From CAZTAO01 sp964611645 (GTDB lineage: Bacteria > Armatimonadota > UBA5829), in assembly GCA_964611645.1 (NCBI GenBank), contig CAZTAO010000090.1, forward strand, positions 1-12,250: a stretch of DNA of 12,250 bases, read 5' to 3'. Every line of letters starts with the position of its first letter. Positions within the stretch are counted from its first letter, which is position 1. Below the pieces are notes generated by a model. That model searched no databases. It saw only the letters and a program-made list of their open reading frames with translations, and had not been told where the DNA came from. A program made the translations under genes and the position numbers. Of this stretch, positions 9,216 through 12,250 are shown piece after piece.

Positions 9216-9226
9216 AGCAGGTTCAA

Positions 9227-10033
9227 TTGAGCGTAGATTACACCCCTCCCAGTCATGCCGACAGGGAGTGTGAGCATGGTTGGTTTGATTCGTGGGACTG
9301 GGTGGTTGACAGGATTCTCGCGCTCGCGGGATCGCCGAGTATCGTCACCGAGCCCGGCGAGATTGCGTTCGACCCCCACATACACACCCTCTTTTCGCAC
9401 TGCAGTATCTCGCAGCCTGAGCGTATCATCCGGCGTGCCGCCGGCTTGGGCCTGAAAGCCATCGGGGTGATGGATCACAACGAGACTCGCGGCGCGAAGG
9501 ATGCCCAGCGGTGCGTTGAAGCCCTGAAAGACCGCGGAGAGATCCCCGAGGATTTCTTGATCATCCCCGGAATAGAGGTGAACTGCAACTTCGGGCAGAT
9601 AGGGGGGCTGTTCATCACCGAAGTTCTGCCGATAGGGCTTCCGCCCAAGGAAACGGTAGATCTCATACATCAGGCCGGGGGATTGGCCGTCGCGATTCAT
9701 CCGTATCACTCAACAGGCATAGGCGATGTGCTCTTCGATCTGCCGATGGATGCCGTGGAGGTGTTCTGCGGTGCGGTGTTTGGCAAGGACGCTTCCGCGC
9801 GCAACTACGAGCTTGCATCCGACCCAAGGTTGAGCGGAGTGGCCAAGCTCGGGTCGAGCGATGCTCATTACGTTCGCGGCGTGGGATGCTGTTACTCGAC
9901 CGCCAGGGTCGACGGTCCGTTGACTCTGGAGTCCCTCAGGGCAAGTCTGGAGAATCGCGCCACTGCCGGCCATGGCTCGCGGGCATACGACCGCACCCGC
10001 AAGCTTCTGGGCTGGGCGCCGATGCTGAGGTAG
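9227..10033 (+). CDS. PHP-domain metal-dependent phosphoesterase
   Basis: Predicted phosphoesterase of the PHP superfamily, about 268 residues. All metal-ligand motifs are visible: HIHT (H51, H53), MDHNE (D83, H84), GIEV (E117), HPYH (H158, H161) and SSDAH (D212, H214). It is therefore likely active, with a two- or three-metal centre. Known PHP proteins act on nucleotides, nucleic acids or sugar phosphates; nothing here fixes the substrate. The TTG at 9227 is preferred: it has AGG five bases upstream, it is 11 bases after the preceding stop, and no in-frame ATG exists before the first motif. GTG at 9302 is the alternative. It converges with the sigma-factor gene, with one base between the stop codons. 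Confidence 0.85.
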   Translation: MSVDYTPPSHADRECEHGWFDSWDWVVDRILALAGSPSIVTEPGEIAFDPHIHTLFSHCSISQPERIIRRAAGLGLKAIGVMDHNETRGAKDAQRCVEALKDRGEIPEDFLIIPGIEVNCNFGQIGGLFITEVLPIGLPPKETVDLIHQAGGLAVAIHPYHSTGIGDVLFDLPMDAVEVFCGAVFGKDASARNYELASDPRLSGVAKLGSSDAHYVRGVGCCYSTARVDGPLTLESLRASLENRATAGHGSRAYDRTRKLLGWAPMLR

Positions 10034-10034
10034 C

Positions 10035-10826
10035 TTAGGAAGTCAGAGACTCCTTGAGCTTCTTGAGCGCCTTCTGCTGCAACCTCGAAACGTGCATTTG
10101 CGAAATGTTCAGTTTCTGAGCCACTTCAGTCTGCGACATTTCCTTGAAGAAGCGATAGGTGATTATCATTCTTTCGCGTGGGTCGAGGGTAGACAGGGCC
10201 TTTTCCAGGTCTCCATACGTCTCGATGTTCAGAAGCGAGGAGTCCAGCCCTCCGAGGAACTCCGAGAGAGTCACAGGCCCTGAGTCGCCTTCTCGAGAAA
10301 GCTTGGTGTCCAGCGAAACCGTGTCGTAGGCGTTCCCAAGCTCAATGGCTTCCAGGGTTTCTTCCTCGGTGACACCAATTTCAGCCGCTATCTCCGCAGG
10401 GGTGATATCCGTTCGGCCAAGCCTCTGGCTGAGTCGTTCCTTTGCCCTGTTGGCGGCAAGATTGAGTTCCTGCAGCCTTCTGGGCACTTTCAGGCTCCAG
10501 GCCTTGTCGCGGAAATGCCTGCGGATTTCGCCGACGATGGTTGGCGTGGCAAATGTGGAGAACTTGCAGCCTTTGTCGGGTTCAAAACGATCCACGGCAT
10601 TGATCAGGCCGATCATGCCGACCTGAATCAGATCCTCCAGAGGCTCCCCACGACTCGCGAACTTACCCGCAAGGTACCGAACCAGGTTCTGGTGCATTAC
10701 AACCAGAGCGTTGCGGAGCTGCGGGTCTCGGGTAGCCATGAATGTCTCGAAGAGTTCTTGCGCTTCCTGCTTGGTGTAGTCCGCCACGCCTTTGCGGCTG
10801 CCGGCGGTCCTAGCGCTTTCCGGCAT
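10035..10826 (-). CDS. SigB/SigF/SigG-family RNA polymerase sigma factor
   Basis: Directs RNA polymerase to an alternative promoter set, often for stress or development. At 263 residues it has normal length. Region 2 is clear (LIQVGMIGLINAVDRFEPDKG, KFSTFATPTIVGEIRRHFRD), region 3 includes ITPAEIAAEIGVTEEE, and region 4 ends in a helix-turn-helix (MSQTEVAQKLNISQMHVSRLQQ). The start overlaps the rsbW-like gene by 17 bases, so translation is coupled to that of its inhibitor. There is no dedicated promoter, and expression must come from upstream in the operon. The order antagonist, anti-sigma, sigma matches the B. subtilis sigB and spoIIA operons. Which regulon it serves is not known from the sequence. 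Confidence 0.93.
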   Translation of the reverse strand: MPESARTAGSRKGVADYTKQEAQELFETFMATRDPQLRNALVVMHQNLVRYLAGKFASRGEPLEDLIQVGMIGLINAVDRFEPDKGCKFSTFATPTIVGEIRRHFRDKAWSLKVPRRLQELNLAANRAKERLSQRLGRTDITPAEIAAEIGVTEEETLEAIELGNAYDTVSLDTKLSREGDSGPVTLSEFLGGLDSSLLNIETYGDLEKALSTLDPRERMIITYRFFKEMSQTEVAQKLNISQMHVSRLQQKALKKLKESLTS

Positions 10827-11229
10827 ACTTTACCATCCGAGTTACAGACCCTGAAGCTGTGGGTTCGACACTGACCTCGTCCAGGAGCAGCGTGATGAGC
10901 AGAGGCCTCCAGCCGTCCGGTGTTGCGTCCATGTCCTCGTCATAGGAACGGTCGCCCGCTTCATCGGTCAGCCAGATAGTCAGGCTATCAGGGGTGATCT
11001 CGCTCTTGAGTGTGATGTAAGAGTCTTGAACCTCGTTGCGTTTGGCCCACTCCACGGAGGTAGTGCAGGCCTCGCTGACTGCCAGTTTGAGATCCTCGAT
11101 TTCCTCGAAGGAGAACCGCATTCGGTTCGCAACCCCAAGGATAGCCAGCCTGGCTACACCCACATACTCGGCGCTGCACGGAATCCTGAGCTCGACGCAG
11201 GTTGGAGAGTCAACTGCTTCCAACTTCAC
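10810..11229 (-). CDS. RsbW-like anti-sigma factor with degenerate GHKL ATP-binding site
   Basis: Predicted to bind the downstream-encoded sigma factor and hold it inactive. The 139-residue protein matches the size and layout of RsbW/SpoIIAB, a GHKL-fold kinase. The N-box region DLKLAVSEACTTSVEWA aligns with the family's usual VSEACTNA: E53 is kept but the magnesium-binding Asn is T57. The G1 region LTDEAGD is near normal. The glycine-rich G2 box (normally GGLGL) is replaced by DGWRPLLITLLLDEV, and the lid between the boxes is short. ATP binding and kinase activity may be lost. The start is GTG at 11229, with AAGGAG five bases upstream (11235-11240). It overlaps the antagonist stop by four bases (GTGA). 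Confidence 0.85.
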   Translation of the reverse strand: MKLEAVDSPTCVELRIPCSAEYVGVARLAILGVANRMRFSFEEIEDLKLAVSEACTTSVEWAKRNEVQDSYITLKSEITPDSLTIWLTDEAGDRSYDEDMDATPDGWRPLLITLLLDEVSVEPTASGSVTRMVKYAGKR

Positions 11230-11582
11230 TTAGACTCCTTCCCCGACGAACTTGTGTCTTGTTCCTCGGTTGCGCGTATGTCGAAGATGCGGTCGAGCCC
11301 GGTAATCTCGAATATGCGCCTGATCCTGGGATTCGGACACAGGAGGGAGATATTACCCCCGATCTCTCGCATCCGCTTGAGACCGCCTATCATAACCCCG
11401 AGGGCGGTGCTGTCGAGATACTCCACCTTCTCCAGGTTAATTATGACCTGCTTTGCGCCCTTCTCCAGGAGATTGATCATCTGGAGTTTGAGCTGTGGGG
11501 CGGTGTAAACATCCACCTCCCCCTCAAGCACTATCACAGGGACACCAGACTTGGTCTCCCTCAGATCCATTTTGAAGCTCAC
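11226..11582 (-). CDS. STAS-domain anti-sigma factor antagonist (RsbV-like)
   Basis: Predicted to bind the anti-sigma factor when unphosphorylated and so release the sigma factor. The 118-residue STAS domain has the usual pattern of strands and helices (VIVLEGEVDVYTAPQLK, QVIINLEKVEYLDSTALG). The phosphorylatable serine is present as S58 in LDSTALG. A 15-residue polar tail follows (EEQDTSSSGKESK). The start is GTG at 11582, with GGGGTG eight or nine bases before it; an internal ATG at 11570 has no ribosome site. It lies 27 bases after the YtxH-like gene, in the same operon. Confidence 0.9.
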   Translation of the reverse strand: MSFKMDLRETKSGVPVIVLEGEVDVYTAPQLKLQMINLLEKGAKQVIINLEKVEYLDSTALGVMIGGLKRMREIGGNISLLCPNPRIRRIFEITGLDRIFDIRATEEQDTSSSGKESK

Positions 11583-11609
11583 GTTAGTATCACCCCGTTT
11601 CGGCGAATT

Positions 11610-11945
11610 CTAGGATTTCAGCGTTTCCACGCACTCCTCGACTTCGCCCTTCTTCTTGACCAACGCTTCTTTGCCAGCATCGACCACTTCGGTAATCTTG
11701 CTTTTCGTGGTTTCCAGGAGTTCCTTGCTCTTCTTCACCAGCTCTTCGCCGGACTCAGACACGTCTTCGGCCAGCTTTCCGGCTTTGGTCTTCAACTGTT
11801 CGGCGGCTACCTTGATCTCTTGTCTCGTCTCGGTTCCGGACTTGGGCGCCAGAAGCAAAGCCACGGAGGCTCCTATCAGGCTTCCTATCCCCAGACCCAG
11901 AACAAAACCCTTGACCGTCGAGCAGTTCTCAACTTCTTCGTGCAT
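11610..11945 (-). CDS. YtxH-like membrane-anchored coiled-coil protein
   Basis: A 111-residue protein. Residues 12-33 form one transmembrane helix rich in glycine (VLGLGIGSLIGASVALLLAP), followed by the APKSGTETRQEI segment typical of YtxH/GvpP-like proteins. A long Lys/Glu-rich amphipathic helix runs to the end and probably forms a coiled coil. The ATG at 11945 follows AAAGGGG nine bases upstream, and it is preferred over longer in-frame extensions lacking a ribosome site. In Firmicutes YtxH is a general stress protein whose gene depends on SigB; here it heads the operon that encodes such a sigma factor. Its molecular function is not known. Confidence 0.82.
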   Translation of the reverse strand: MHEEVENCSTVKGFVLGLGIGSLIGASVALLLAPKSGTETRQEIKVAAEQLKTKAGKLAEDVSESGEELVKKSKELLETTKSKITEVVDAGKEALVKKKGEVEECVETLKS

Positions 11946-12002
11946 TTGAGGTATCCCCTTTCTCAGGCAGTTGGTTCGCCCACCCCTGATTTCCCTATAT
12001 AG

Positions 12003-12028
12003 TTGCCCCGTGCAGCCCGTTTCCAAAC
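12003..12028 (-). promoter_or_regulatory. Possible SigB/SigF-type promoter of the same operon
   Basis: On the minus strand GTTTGG (12028-12023), a 14-base spacer and GGGCAA (12008-12003) resemble the B. subtilis SigB pattern GTTT...GGGTAT, with mismatches. It lies about 58 bases before the YtxH start. Suggestive of autoregulation, but weak. Confidence 0.3.
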
Positions 12029-12107
12029 ACTATGCGGACCCTATTCCGCCATTCCGCGGGGCTGCTGGGTATTCAGGTCTTATCGTCAGCGTTCCAGCTT
12101 GTGACAT

Positions 12108-12136
12108 ATTATACACCCAATCAAACCAACACACAA
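12108..12136 (-). promoter_or_regulatory. Candidate sigma-70 promoter of the YtxH-sigma operon
   Basis: On the minus strand TTGTGT (12136-12131) and a perfect TATAAT (12113-12108) are 17 bases apart, about 160 bases before the YtxH start. It could also serve a transcript not recognised here. Confidence 0.45.
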
Positions 12137-12201
12137 CGCAGAATGCGGCAAGCCTCCAAGAATGCCTTGCGTACGGTTCGAGTGGTCCGAGACCGCGGTC
12201 G

Positions 12202-12250
12202 TGTCAATTCTAGTGTGTAATTTCAATTTTGGGGTCTGTGCTCCATTGTC
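12202..12250. mobile_element. Possible terminus of an insertion sequence running off the window
   Basis: From TGTCAATT the sequence becomes AT-rich, with repeated pieces (GTGTCAATT, GTGTAATTTCAATT) and a GGGGTC block. This reminds me of TGT-starting ends of IS21-family elements. No transposase is in the window, so this is only a resemblance. Confidence 0.22.

Larger units (their letters stand above)
11946..12250. other. Right edge, no gene; promoter-like and IS-like sequences
   Basis: I see no convincing coding frame; the short open frames on the plus strand lack ribosome sites and family features. The region holds two candidate minus-strand promoters for the YtxH/sigma operon, a 10-bp palindrome GACCGCGGTC (12191-12200), and an AT-rich terminal stretch from 12202 that may be the end of an insertion sequence. 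Confidence 0.6.

Noticed and set aside
9116..9709. 197-codon minus-strand open frame
   Set aside because: Antisense to the membrane protein and the PHP gene, whose metal motifs are complete; no ribosome site or family resemblance.
11202..12002. 266-codon plus-strand open frame
   Set aside because: It is the complement of the antagonist and YtxH-like genes, both of which have clear domains and ribosome sites.

Overview
The window looks like a bacterial chromosome segment of moderately high GC carrying an integrated mobile element on the left and ordinary host genes on the right. A phosphodiester-glycosidase protein with Ig-like domains, a possible beta-barrel protein and a SigB/SigF-type sigma factor module would fit Armatimonadota or a related diderm lineage. 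That placement is an impression from gene content, not a measurement.

Bases 1 to about 4915 are the right-hand part of an integrated element, all transcribed rightward. It carries a large Prim-Pol/D5-helicase replication protein (181-2589). Next comes a 416-base stretch without an intact gene, holding 9-bp repeats in both orientations and a decayed zinc-ribbon coding tail. A 50-residue ribbon-helix-helix regulator (3006-3158) and a large serine recombinase (3155-4915) follow as a two-gene operon. Its near-consensus promoter is overlaid by a palindromic operator. The recombinase frame runs into an initiator tRNA-Met gene on the opposite strand (4872-4948), marking this tRNA as the likely attachment site. 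The other element end lies left of the window.

Right of the tRNA are host genes. A secreted phosphodiester glycosidase (5042-6772, minus) faces away from a plus-strand cluster. The cluster encodes an exported, possibly outer-membrane, protein (7026-7922), an ABC ATPase with several catalytic motifs lost (7952-8836), a small three-helix membrane protein (8850-9215) and a PHP-domain metal-dependent phosphoesterase (9227-10033). Gaps of 11 to 29 bp suggest one transcript.

The cluster converges, with a single base between stop codons, on a minus-strand operon that reads YtxH-like protein, RsbV-like antagonist, RsbW-like anti-sigma factor, SigB/SigF-type sigma factor (11945 down to 10035). Overlapping ends indicate translational coupling. 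The anti-sigma factor has lost residues normally needed for ATP binding, while the antagonist keeps its phosphorylatable serine, so partner switching here may not work in the usual way. The last 300 bases hold promoter-like sequences and, at the very edge, a sequence that could be the terminus of an insertion sequence.

The most interesting points are the serine recombinase using an initiator tRNA gene (with an odd acceptor end), the degenerate RsbW, the degenerate ABC/membrane/PHP cluster, and the repeat-bearing broken tail of the primase gene.
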